NCBI GenBank assembly: GCA_003353825.1
Contig: PIVW01000027.1
Coordinates: forward strand, 1-23,599
Length of the DNA stretch: 23,599 bases
Direction of reading: 5' to 3'
Source: Chloroflexota bacterium
Lineage (GTDB): Bacteria > Chloroflexota > Anaerolineae > J102
A program made the translations under genes and the position numbers. Below are positions 7,859 through 14,755 of this stretch, piece by piece (within the stretch, counting starts at the first letter, position 1; the number at the start of each line of letters is the position of its first letter). A model generated the notes under the pieces. It saw only the letters and a list, made by a program, of their open reading frames with translations. It ran no database searches and was not told where the DNA came from.

Positions 7859-8764
7859 ATGAGGAAGACGATCGAGTTTATTCGCTGTTATATTCAGGCG
7901 ATGGACGAGGATGAAGTACCCGTCCGGGCGGCAGCTCTGGCGTATTATGCCGTTTTCTCACTCTTTCCCCTGCTGCTGCTGATCTCCAGTGCTGTTGGTT
8001 TTTTGCTGGTCGAGCCGGAACGCCAGCAACAAGTTCTGGACGCGCTTATCGAATTCTTTCCGGCGGGACAGGAAATACTTGTCGGCGTTGTTCAGAATGC
8101 GCTGACCGGCGTCGTCGATTTTCGCACGCTCACCGGCGTGATAGCTATCATCGGTCTCATTTGGGCGGCATCAGGCTTTTTCCGGGGGCTGGAGGTCAGT
8201 ATCCACCATATCTTCGGCACAGGAAGGCGCCGTGCGGTGTGGAAAAGCCGTGGTATAGGTATGATCATGGCCTTGCTGATCCTGCCCCTACTGCTGTTTG
8301 CGGTCGCTCTCTCCACACTTAGTTCCAGACTTCTGCATATTCCCAATCTCCCTGATTATGCTGTCGATTTGCTTTCGTTGGGCGCCAATTACGGCATCAC
8401 TTTACTTATCATTACAGTCGCCTTTTTCCTGCTGTTTCGATTTGTTCCTAGCGGTTGGACCCCTGTTCGGCCCGCCATCATCGGGGCTTTCATCTCGGCT
8501 ATGGCCTGGTCATTTCTCACTTTGGTATTTAACTGGTACCTGAACAGCGATTTCGCCTCCTTCAACGTTGTCTACGGCTCGATCGGCACACTCTTCGCAC
8601 TGATTCTCTATCTGTATCTCATGAACTTCATTATCCTGTTGGGGGCCGAACTGACGGCGCAGTTCGCCAGAACCAAAGAGTGCGACCCGCCGCCGCTGCC
8701 GGATGTCGTCGAACAGTTCATAGAATCACAGATCTCGACGAGGAAAAAGACTGAACCCTACTGA
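7859..8764 (+). CDS. YihY/BrkB family inner membrane protein
   Basis: A 301-residue membrane protein with about six hydrophobic helices, typical of the Virul_fac_BrkB family (PF03631). Recognisable segments are RAAALAYYAVFSLFPLLLL near the start, the LIWAASGFFRGLE region, and VYGSIGTLFALILYLYLMNF with GAELTAQ near the end. Members were once annotated as ribonuclease BN, but this was a misassignment; the actual function is poorly defined, with transport or envelope roles proposed. The ATG at 7859 is chosen over an upstream in-frame TTG (7787) because the first residues then match the family and an extended -10 lies just before it. The gene is convergent with the ybaK-type gene, with 65 nt between and no clear terminator. 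Confidence 0.9.
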   Translation: MRKTIEFIRCYIQAMDEDEVPVRAAALAYYAVFSLFPLLLLISSAVGFLLVEPERQQQVLDALIEFFPAGQEILVGVVQNALTGVVDFRTLTGVIAIIGLIWAASGFFRGLEVSIHHIFGTGRRRAVWKSRGIGMIMALLILPLLLFAVALSTLSSRLLHIPNLPDYAVDLLSLGANYGITLLIITVAFFLLFRFVPSGWTPVRPAIIGAFISAMAWSFLTLVFNWYLNSDFASFNVVYGSIGTLFALILYLYLMNFIILLGAELTAQFARTKECDPPPLPDVVEQFIESQISTRKKTEPY

Positions 8765-8829
8765 GAAAGAATATCTGCGAGTGATTGTAACCCAGCCGTA
8801 TGTCGCTATCTCCATACATCAGATGTGAA

Positions 8830-9297
8830 TCAAGACAGATCGATCACCGTGGCCTCAGTGATACGCAGGAGTTCCTCACTCTCAATTCTCAGCATGGTGT
8901 GATCATCGCCGCCACCGCCATAAACGACTGCTTGAGCGAGCACCGAGCGGTCGAGCAACACCGGGCTGGTCGAGTGGTGTCCAAAGGGTGGGACACCTCC
9001 CACAGGATAACCGGTGAGAGCGACGACCTGTTCTGCGCGAGCTAGCTTGATCTGACGCTTGCCAACGCCGAAATGGTGCGCCAATGGCCGCATGGGAACG
9101 GGCGCCATGCCATTGCTGATCACAGAATAGGGCTCACCTCGCACATAGAAAATCAGTGTCTTGATGATCTCGTCGGTAGAGACGCCCAACGCCGCCGCAG
9201 CGTCAGATACCGTAGGCGTATCTCCGACATTTTCCAACAATTCGGCCTCGATTTTTTGCGCTGCCAGCCATTCGGCAAGATCTGTTGGGGTTAGCAT
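8830..9297 (-). CDS. YbaK/EbsC-type aminoacyl-tRNA editing domain protein
   Basis: A 155-residue single-domain protein of the YbaK family (PF04073). IIKTLIF carries the conserved lysine of the catalytic pocket, GKRQIKLA is a typical internal segment, and GGVPPFGH is the glycine/proline-rich signature. Relatives (YbaK, ProX) hydrolyse mischarged tRNA, such as Cys-tRNA-Pro or Ala-tRNA-Pro, in trans. Which substrate this one edits cannot be decided from sequence. It is the last gene of the minus-strand operon, 10 nt after clpS, and may reflect simple hitch-hiking of a housekeeping gene. Confidence 0.9.
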   Translation of the reverse strand: MLTPTDLAEWLAAQKIEAELLENVGDTPTVSDAAAALGVSTDEIIKTLIFYVRGEPYSVISNGMAPVPMRPLAHHFGVGKRQIKLARAEQVVALTGYPVGGVPPFGHHSTSPVLLDRSVLAQAVVYGGGGDDHTMLRIESEELLRITEATVIDLS

Positions 9298-9307
9298 AAA
9301 TATGTCC

Positions 9308-9610
9308 TCAATCCTCAGGTTCCAGCGTGAATGTCAGAGGAAAGCCTTCGAGCCGAGCGGCCATGTGCGCTTTCTTGACCAGGCTTTCTGCCTCCCTTTT
9401 GGGCCGAACCATGACCAGGGCGACGCCCGTAAAATGGGCTGTTACGGTAATATGCTCGGCGATCTCGCGAGAGAGCTTGAATACCGAAACTAGAACTGTG
9501 ATCACGAAATCATAGGGCGTGACGTCATCATTGTGGATGAGAATGCGGTACTTTGGTTCCAGTTCCGTGTCCTTGATCTCGATGACCTCGGGCGTGGTTT
9601 CTGTGGCCAT
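9308..9610 (-). CDS. clpS: ClpS, ATP-dependent Clp protease adaptor
   Basis: A 100-residue protein with HNDDVTPYDFV (the conserved NDDxTPxxFV core forming part of the N-degron pocket), a helical segment with AEHITVTAHFTGVALV, and a C-terminal strand of the ClpS family (PF02617). ClpS delivers proteins with destabilising N-terminal residues to ClpAP or ClpCP. It starts 5 nt after the HPr-kinase-like gene and is translated from ATG 9610. The acidic, disordered N-terminal tail (about 17 residues) is normal for the family and needed for delivery. No clp ATPase gene is nearby. Confidence 0.95.
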   Translation of the reverse strand: MATETTPEVIEIKDTELEPKYRILIHNDDVTPYDFVITVLVSVFKLSREIAEHITVTAHFTGVALVMVRPKREAESLVKKAHMAARLEGFPLTFTLEPED

Positions 9611-9615
9611 GTTGG

Positions 9616-10605
9616 TTATGACCCCTCTGGAAGGGCATTCATGATGATGTCCGGTATTTTATCGACATCCGGGGCCAGTTTCAAAGAGAACGCGGGGGCG
9701 ACTGTTGTCAGGCGTTGCAACGCCTTGAGATTAGCGGGGATGGTGGCGCTGTCCCAGCTTTCGATGGATTGCCCGACCAGCCGCTGCAACGCCTGAAATC
9801 TCGACATCGGCACGAGTTGCGACTGTTCGAGCTTAGAGACGACATGAGGGTACAATAGTATGGCCGGGGTCGCCGACATCTGCCAGGGACTAGGCCATAC
9901 CTCTTCGGCAGCAAAGGAGAGTTTGGCGCTGCCGTCAAAGCATTCAGCCCGGGACAATATCGGGGCCAACTCTGAGAACCAGGCCAGGCTGTCTGGATAG
10001 GTGCTGATCAAACCGGGATACGCGCATAGCTCTATGCCAGATTCACTTTGCATACGCAGCAGCGGCGAATCATTTGCAAGCAGTTGCGCTCCGCCACAAA
10101 GCAGGCTGATACCGGTTGTGGTCTTGCCCGCTGCGATATCGCCGATAAGGACGATGGCGCGCCCATTCATCGAGGCGGCAAAGGCGTGGATAGTATAAAG
10201 CCCCCGGCGGCGTAACAGCGGCGCCAAAGCAACGATGATCATGTCCTCGAATACACCGTAGCTTTGCAGACAGGCTTCAGTCATCCTTCCCTCGACGGCG
10301 CCAACTTGTAGATCGACATCGTAGCGCCCCCAACGTCCAAAATAGGCCACCAGCTTGTCGTTCTCACGATAATAAACGAGCGACGGATCTTTCGATACGA
10401 CTGCATAGCTGGGTGGTGATGGTGATGTAACCACAGCACGCAATGTCACCTGAATGGGAGAGAGAGCTGGCGTTTGGTCAGAACCTGCGGCGAAGGGTGC
10501 CCACTGCCTAACAAGTCGCTGCCTGATGCGCTCATCATCACTTGCGAAACTTATGGGAACACCATGTAACTCAAATAGATACCGAGTGTCACCGGTGCTC
10601 GTCAT
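9616..10605 (-). CDS. HPr-kinase-like P-loop protein (HprK C-terminal-domain type)
   Basis: A 329-residue protein when started at ATG 10605, whose ATGA overlaps the stop of the methyltransferase gene and follows a purine-rich GGGGGGAGAAAG stretch. An in-frame ATG at 10656 is a weaker alternative. The N-terminal half is a beta-rich region. The P-loop is GDIAAGKT (155-162), followed by LLANDSPLL, where HPr kinases have an Asp-Asp motif. The family usually annotated as serine kinase of the HPr protein contains many such proteins without a true HPr partner, often beside peptide-modification or PqqD genes. No HPr/PTS gene is visible here, so HPr phosphorylation is unlikely. The substrate is unknown. 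Confidence 0.75.
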   Translation of the reverse strand: MTSTGDTRYLFELHGVPISFASDDERIRQRLVRQWAPFAAGSDQTPALSPIQVTLRAVVTSPSPPSYAVVSKDPSLVYYRENDKLVAYFGRWGRYDVDLQVGAVEGRMTEACLQSYGVFEDMIIVALAPLLRRRGLYTIHAFAASMNGRAIVLIGDIAAGKTTTGISLLCGGAQLLANDSPLLRMQSESGIELCAYPGLISTYPDSLAWFSELAPILSRAECFDGSAKLSFAAEEVWPSPWQMSATPAILLYPHVVSKLEQSQLVPMSRFQALQRLVGQSIESWDSATIPANLKALQRLTTVAPAFSLKLAPDVDKIPDIIMNALPEGS

Positions 10606-11333
10606 CCCTGCTTTCTCCCCCCGAATAGTGCCAGTTCGAACACCTTGAAATAGCAATCGACATCAGCAAATCCGATCTCTCGCAGCCAGTTACATTGTAT
10701 GTCTACCGCTGTCAGGATGTTCTCTGTCTTGTCAGGTCGTGCGTAATAGCGTTGATTCACTACCTCACGGCTCTCAGTCTCACCGGCCTGCAGATGATAA
10801 GCATAGAGGTGATCGATGAAATAGTCGTCAAATACAGCCTCCAGAGCCGGCGTCGAAGAGGCGACATGTTCCAGATTCAAGAAGAGCCCGCCCTCGCTCA
10901 GAAGCCCGTAGATCTCCTGGTAAAGCGTTTTTTTTCGAGAATCGGGCTGGTGGTGGATGGAGAATCCAGAGACAATGACATCGAAACGAACACCTGCCGG
11001 TAGCGCCTCCAGCCAGTTGGGTGATGCGTAATCAAGCTTTTTGATCTGTGTTTGCTCGTACTGTTCTAAATTCTTTTTGGCGGAGTCCAGCATCGGTTGT
11101 GAGAAATCGACAAATAGTGCTCGGGAAACAGAAAACCGGTCGAGTAAAGCCCTGCCCAAGATGCCGTCACCACAACCCAAGTCCAGGATAGTATCTGGAT
11201 CGGGTCGCCATTGCTCTACGATCTTCAGCATGATATCGATCTGGGCGTCTGCCAGGGGGATGGCCCCGCGTACGCCTTCAAGATAGGAGCGGCTCAAAGA
11301 TTCAGAACGCCATCGGCTATCCTTGGATATCAT
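10602..11333 (-). CDS. SAM-dependent class I methyltransferase
   Basis: A 243-residue protein with the Rossmann motif I ILDLGCGDG (49-57), an acidic end of strand 2 (LFVDFS), and FDVIVSGFSIHH as the motif following strand 4, similar to UbiE/Tam-type small-molecule methyltransferases. Start: ATG 11333 lies 17 nt inside the end of the PyrD-like gene and has GAGGTGG just before it; earlier ATGs in the frame are less likely. The 4-nt overlap with the next gene shows tight coupling. The methyl acceptor is unknown; the neighbours (flavin/Fe-S pair, P-loop kinase-like protein) suggest a shared pathway. Confidence 0.85.
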   Translation of the reverse strand: MISKDSRWRSESLSRSYLEGVRGAIPLADAQIDIMLKIVEQWRPDPDTILDLGCGDGILGRALLDRFSVSRALFVDFSQPMLDSAKKNLEQYEQTQIKKLDYASPNWLEALPAGVRFDVIVSGFSIHHQPDSRKKTLYQEIYGLLSEGGLFLNLEHVASSTPALEAVFDDYFIDHLYAYHLQAGETESREVVNQRYYARPDKTENILTAVDIQCNWLREIGFADVDCYFKVFELALFGGRKQG

Positions 11334-12162
11334 CGTCCACCTCAAGAAAAGCATCAACTGAAGCCGCCAAATCACTGACAGCAGAGGGATTGGTCCAAAC
11401 AAGGCTGCGAACCTGCACAGCGCTGGCGCCTTGTTCCAGACAGAGGGCGACGTCGTCCAGACTATGGATACCGCCCGAAGCGATCAAAGGAATCGCCAGG
11501 TTCAGCGCCGCAACACGGCTCAAAGCGCGCAAGGTAAAGGGGAATGCCGCCGGTCCGGCAATAGGTGCTTCTAACAGGATGCCCCCTTTTGCGGGATAGA
11601 CAGCAGGAGGAGGTGTCCCTACCACCAGTGCATCCGCTCCGGCCACAGCGCATGGCCCAGCCAGATGGGCTGCACGAGTAGCCGGTAACTTCACCAGGAT
11701 CGGTAGAGTCGCGGCGTGACGTACTGCGGAGATGAAGGCACTCGCTTCGCCCAAATTGACATCTTCGGGCACCGGTAGCTCCAGCCCGGCAATCCCCATA
11801 TCGGCTTCTTCCAATTGCGCGGCCATCCAGGCCCGGTCCCCAGGATCTCCCCCTGCCAATGAGAGTATGACAGGTATCTGCAAGTGGCGCCAGAGACGCG
11901 CCTGACGGTCGAGGACCCTACGAAAGCCGGGATTGTGTCCGGCGGTGGTGAACAGAAAACCGGCGGGCAGTTCGGAAAATCTGGGCTGTGTCGCCCCTTT
12001 TCGGGGTCGTACCGACACCGGTGAGGTAACGATAGCGCCAAACTGCTGCGCGTGCAGACCTGGTGGCCAGACATCTCCATAGGCTACTGCGCCGCTGCCG
12101 GCCATCAGAGGTGTACGAAGAACAAGGCCCTGCTTGTTGTTGGGAGCTAATTGAATCGACAT
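11317..12162 (-). CDS. PyrD-like FMN barrel protein lacking dihydroorotate dehydrogenase active-site residues
   Basis: A 281-residue protein with the fold signatures of class 1 dihydroorotate dehydrogenase: TPLMAGSGAVAYGD at the start, ILVKLP (K158), AGPAAFPFTLRA, and the FMN-phosphate segment IASGGIHSLDDV with GASAVQV (245-251). Substrate residues are not conserved. The NxSCPN loop with the catalytic cysteine is replaced by LELPVPEDVN (127-136), the TK lysine by TSPVS, the MLNAIG loop by FLFTTAG, and the NT pair by GT. True activity on dihydroorotate is therefore doubtful. It follows the PyrK-like gene by 6 nt and probably forms a complex with it. Alternatives are a repurposed flavin oxidoreductase or a highly divergent PyrD. 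Confidence 0.8.
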   Translation of the reverse strand: MSIQLAPNNKQGLVLRTPLMAGSGAVAYGDVWPPGLHAQQFGAIVTSPVSVRPRKGATQPRFSELPAGFLFTTAGHNPGFRRVLDRQARLWRHLQIPVILSLAGGDPGDRAWMAAQLEEADMGIAGLELPVPEDVNLGEASAFISAVRHAATLPILVKLPATRAAHLAGPCAVAGADALVVGTPPPAVYPAKGGILLEAPIAGPAAFPFTLRALSRVAALNLAIPLIASGGIHSLDDVALCLEQGASAVQVRSLVWTNPSAVSDLAASVDAFLEVDDDIQG

Positions 12163-12168
12163 AGGAGA

Positions 12169-12942
12169 TCAGACGCGTAAAAGATCGACAAGATCGAAGA
12201 CCGGCCCTCTCAGGCAGACGCGCCTACGCCCACCGGCGACATCAGCAGCGCAAGCCAGGCAGGCGCCGGTACCGCACAAGAAAGTACCTGGATAGAGGGC
12301 CTGTGCAAATCCACGACTGAAAATCACACGGTGTTCCTCGATGGCATCACCAAGTAACCGATAGAAGGCGAGAGAACCAGCGATCAGGATTGCATCAGCC
12401 CAGACCAACAAGTCAGGGAGAATTTCCCGCAGTCGCCCCTTGCGTCCCCGGCTGCCATCTAGCGTTGCCAACTGATATTCAACAGTCAAGGGTAGATGTG
12501 TCGCTGAGATGGCGCTGCGCTGTGAAGTCGTTTCCATGGCCAAGGTTACTGTCAGGCCTTCGGCATCACCTCGAATAACCGCCGGCAAGAGCGTCCATGT
12601 TGCATCCCCTTCGCCCATGCAAAGAATGCGCCGGGCGCCTTGTGGAAACGTGTAACCAACGCCGATTGGCCCCAAACAGTCTAGCGTAGAAGCGACGGGC
12701 GTCATCCGTAGGGTAGCATAACCTCGATCACCACTGGGAGGCAAACGTAAAGTAAAGGTCTCTTCAGCTAACGAGACAGGATAAAGCGTTCGCCTCAGGT
12801 AGGGATCCAACCCCTGACCGGTCTGCACCAAAACAGGCTGGCCGGGCGACAGCTTACGCGCTAACTCGGGCGCCTGTAAACTCAGTAGTTGGGCGGCGCC
12901 CTCTTGCCGGCGTTCGACCAGTTTTGCCTGCACCTGTAGCAT
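12169..12942 (-). CDS. PyrK-like electron-transfer protein with 2Fe-2S cluster
   Basis: A 257-residue protein of the ferredoxin-reductase/PyrK type. RRTLYPVSL resembles the FAD-binding RxYS-like motif. The C-terminus carries four cysteines, C223-x4-C228-x2-C231-x11-C243, matching the PyrK 2Fe-2S pattern within one residue. The nucleotide-binding glycine motif is altered: where PyrK has GGGIGxAPL, this protein has MGEGDATWTLLP, so NAD binding may be lost or changed. It lies between the Crp/Fnr gene (16 nt) and the PyrD-like gene (6 nt), the order seen for pyrK-pyrD pairs. Together they look like a dehydrogenase with an internal electron chain, but substrate and acceptor are uncertain. Confidence 0.8.
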   Translation of the reverse strand: MLQVQAKLVERRQEGAAQLLSLQAPELARKLSPGQPVLVQTGQGLDPYLRRTLYPVSLAEETFTLRLPPSGDRGYATLRMTPVASTLDCLGPIGVGYTFPQGARRILCMGEGDATWTLLPAVIRGDAEGLTVTLAMETTSQRSAISATHLPLTVEYQLATLDGSRGRKGRLREILPDLLVWADAILIAGSLAFYRLLGDAIEEHRVIFSRGFAQALYPGTFLCGTGACLACAADVAGGRRRVCLRGPVFDLVDLLRV

Positions 12943-12958
12943 GAATATGCTGCGACCG

Positions 12959-13705
12959 TTAAGGCTTCTGTGCCACCAATCTCAAAGACTCCAGATCAGT
13001 AATTACGACACGCCCCCGTGAGCTAGATACCAATCCCTGCTTTCTGAAGCGACTCATCACACGAATGGCGGTTTCGACGGTGGTGCCCGTCATCTCAGCA
13101 ATATCCTGCCGGGTCAGAGGCATATCAATCAAGAGTGCCTCTTCTGGTGTCTCGTAAGGTGTTCCTGCCAAATCGGCAAGTCGAATCAGAGTACGGGCAA
13201 TGCGCTGTTCTACTCTATCGACCGCCAGGCTACGTACCAACTCTGAGGTCAAACGTAAACGCCTGTTCAACTCAGATATCACACCCATCGAGACCTTTGG
13301 AAATCGCTCCAGAATCGAGAAAAAATCTCGTCGCCCAATACTAACAACAGCCACCTCTTCCAGCGTCAAGGCGGTAGTCGAATAGGGTCGCCCATCGAGC
13401 ACAGCCATTTCTCCCAAGAGTTGCCCAGGTCCCAATACCTCGATTACGACATCTCTGCCATGATCGGTATGGCGGACAAGTTTAACTCGCCCTATCCACA
13501 TAATAAATAGCGCATCTGGTTGATCGCCCTGAAAGAAGAGGTATGCATCCTTCGGATAGCAATGGCCGTGCAAATAAGGTGCAACAGCCTCCCACTCCTC
13601 TTCGCTGAGGGCATTGAACAGTGGTACAGTACGTGCCACCTCGACCATATTCCATTGTAGTTTGTTCAGTCGAGGGCTTACGCGTCCGACCGGAGTCTGT
13701 GTCAT
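12959..13705 (-). CDS. Crp/Fnr family transcription regulator
   Basis: A 248-residue protein: a cyclic-nucleotide-binding-type beta barrel (about 28-145, including GQLLGEMAVLDGRPYSTTA), a dimer helix rich in leucine and arginine, and a C-terminal winged helix with LTRQDIAEMTGTTVETAIRVMSRF as recognition helix. The GExAxxxxxxR(S/T)-like core (GEMAVLDGRPYST) resembles the cAMP pocket of CRP, while the N-terminus lacks the cysteine set for an FNR-type 4Fe-4S cluster. It is first in a seven-gene operon, has its own promoter at 13768-13796, and probably controls this operon. The effector is unknown. Confidence 0.9.
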   Translation of the reverse strand: MTQTPVGRVSPRLNKLQWNMVEVARTVPLFNALSEEEWEAVAPYLHGHCYPKDAYLFFQGDQPDALFIMWIGRVKLVRHTDHGRDVVIEVLGPGQLLGEMAVLDGRPYSTTALTLEEVAVVSIGRRDFFSILERFPKVSMGVISELNRRLRLTSELVRSLAVDRVEQRIARTLIRLADLAGTPYETPEEALLIDMPLTRQDIAEMTGTTVETAIRVMSRFRKQGLVSSSRGRVVITDLESLRLVAQKP

Positions 13706-13767
13706 ATCCTGAAGATTGCGTTCCTTTTAGTCGGGCACAAGCGTGTGGATAGCTGTACCGAGTGCGT

Positions 13768-13796
13768 ATTCTAGCACAGATGCCGCCGTACTCCAA
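13768..13796 (-). promoter_or_regulatory. Promoter of the seven-gene Crp-to-ybaK operon
   Basis: On the minus strand, -35 TTGGAG (13796-13791), 17-nt spacer, -10 TAGAAT (13773-13768). Transcription would start near 13761, giving a leader of about 55 nt. The -35 lies directly after the stop of the upstream lipoprotein gene. Confidence 0.7.
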
Positions 13797-13800
13797 CGGG

Positions 13801-14313
13801 TTAAGGGGTCTTTTCGAGATTGTAGGTCAGTGACAACAGGCGCCACTCTCCATCTCGTCTAGCAAGTAACCACAAATCACCAGCCGGTGAAATCTCATGT
13901 CCGATCTGGGTGGTTGACCGTACTTCGGCTTGATCTCCCTCGATTATGAACAGCATTTCACCAGGTTCGGCAAATTGGGCGTTGCCCGGGAAAACGCGAA
14001 CGACGTAGCGATCTAAGACAGCATCGATACCTTGCCAGACAGCATCGTCACTATCGTCATCAGGTGTATGGTGGGCATCACGCACCATGGCTTCCTCAAC
14101 CCACAGGGACGCCAACAACTCGATGTCTTCCTCTATCACCCCTTTGCTTTCCGCACGCAATATCTGCTTGATCGCCTCCTCAGCGCTTACAGCGACGAGG
14201 GTAGCCGTTGGCATTGGCTCGGTCGAGTTGGAAGGATCGGTTGTTATACCAGTATCTGCACGACACGCCGCAATAAAAAACAGTAGCCCGACCAGTAGAA
14301 TTCGTCCTAGCAT
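13801..14313 (-). CDS. Small lipoprotein with NTF2/SnoaL-like domain
   Basis: A 170-residue protein. The N-terminus MLGRILLVGLLFFIAAC is a lipoprotein signal with lipobox IAAC and acylated Cys17. A short Ser/Thr/Pro linker follows, then an NTF2-like region (about 45-165) with an AIKQILRAESKGVIEEDIE helix, a WQGIDAVLDRY segment and a C-terminal DGEWRLLSLTY strand typical of SnoaL-like folds. The upstream in-frame ATG at 14346 is rejected because a strong promoter covers 14333-14361; ATG 14313 has GAGGA upstream. Function unknown; such lipoproteins may bind small ligands. Its stop abuts the promoter of the next operon. Confidence 0.78.
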   Translation of the reverse strand: MLGRILLVGLLFFIAACRADTGITTDPSNSTEPMPTATLVAVSAEEAIKQILRAESKGVIEEDIELLASLWVEEAMVRDAHHTPDDDSDDAVWQGIDAVLDRYVVRVFPGNAQFAEPGEMLFIIEGDQAEVRSTTQIGHEISPAGDLWLLARRDGEWRLLSLTYNLEKTP

Positions 14314-14332
14314 GAATATATCCTCTTGATGC

Positions 14333-14361
14333 AGAATAGTGTTCAAGCGCTAATGTGTCAA
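14333..14361 (-). promoter_or_regulatory. Promoter of the NTF2-like lipoprotein gene
   Basis: On the minus strand, -35 TTGACA (14361-14356), 17-nt spacer, -10 TATTCT (14338-14333). The predicted start near 14326 leaves a very short leader before ATG 14313. Confidence 0.78.
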
Positions 14362-14615
14362 CTCCAGACAGCGCCATCTGCTTCAGTATTTTGGATTCTG
14401 GGTTCATCGCTCCGGGAAGATCGTCAGATCTGCCGTTTGAAACCGCCGGAACTGGCGATCCGGCTGGAGCATAATTATCTATTTAAAATCTTAACACGCA
14501 CCCTTTGAGAATCTGAAAATGTACGGCTCCGTCTTGAGATGATATGATTGCCCAATTGCATGCCAATCTATTTCGGAAGCCCTAACCTGGACGAGCCAGA
14601 AACAATCAAAGAATA

Positions 14616-14680
14616 GACAGGATTAACAAGATTTTCAGGATTTTCAAAGACCTAATCTTGTTAATCCTGTAAATCCTGTC
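14616..14680. repeat. REP-like inverted repeat in a 400-bp divergent intergenic region
   Basis: ACAGGATTAACAAGATT (14617-14633) is the exact inverse of AATCTTGTTAATCCTGT (14654-14670), with a 20-nt loop; further ACAGGATT-like words flank it (TTCAGGATTTT in the loop, AAATCCTGTC at 14671-14680). Such ACAGGATTAACA/TTTTCAGGAT elements are dispersed in many bacterial genomes. The remainder of 14347-14755 has the lipoprotein promoter at its left end and otherwise no gene or convincing signal that I can see. Confidence 0.85.
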
Positions 14681-14755
14681 CAAATTTCTTGCCCATCGTA
14701 CAAGAACCCTATTGTCTAGGTACTATTGAGCTGACATTCCAGAGGAACGAGTTAC

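Noticed and set aside
14617..14670. Intrinsic terminator
   Set aside because: It lies between divergent genes, lacks a GC-rich stem and T tail, and resembles a dispersed REP-like repeat instead.
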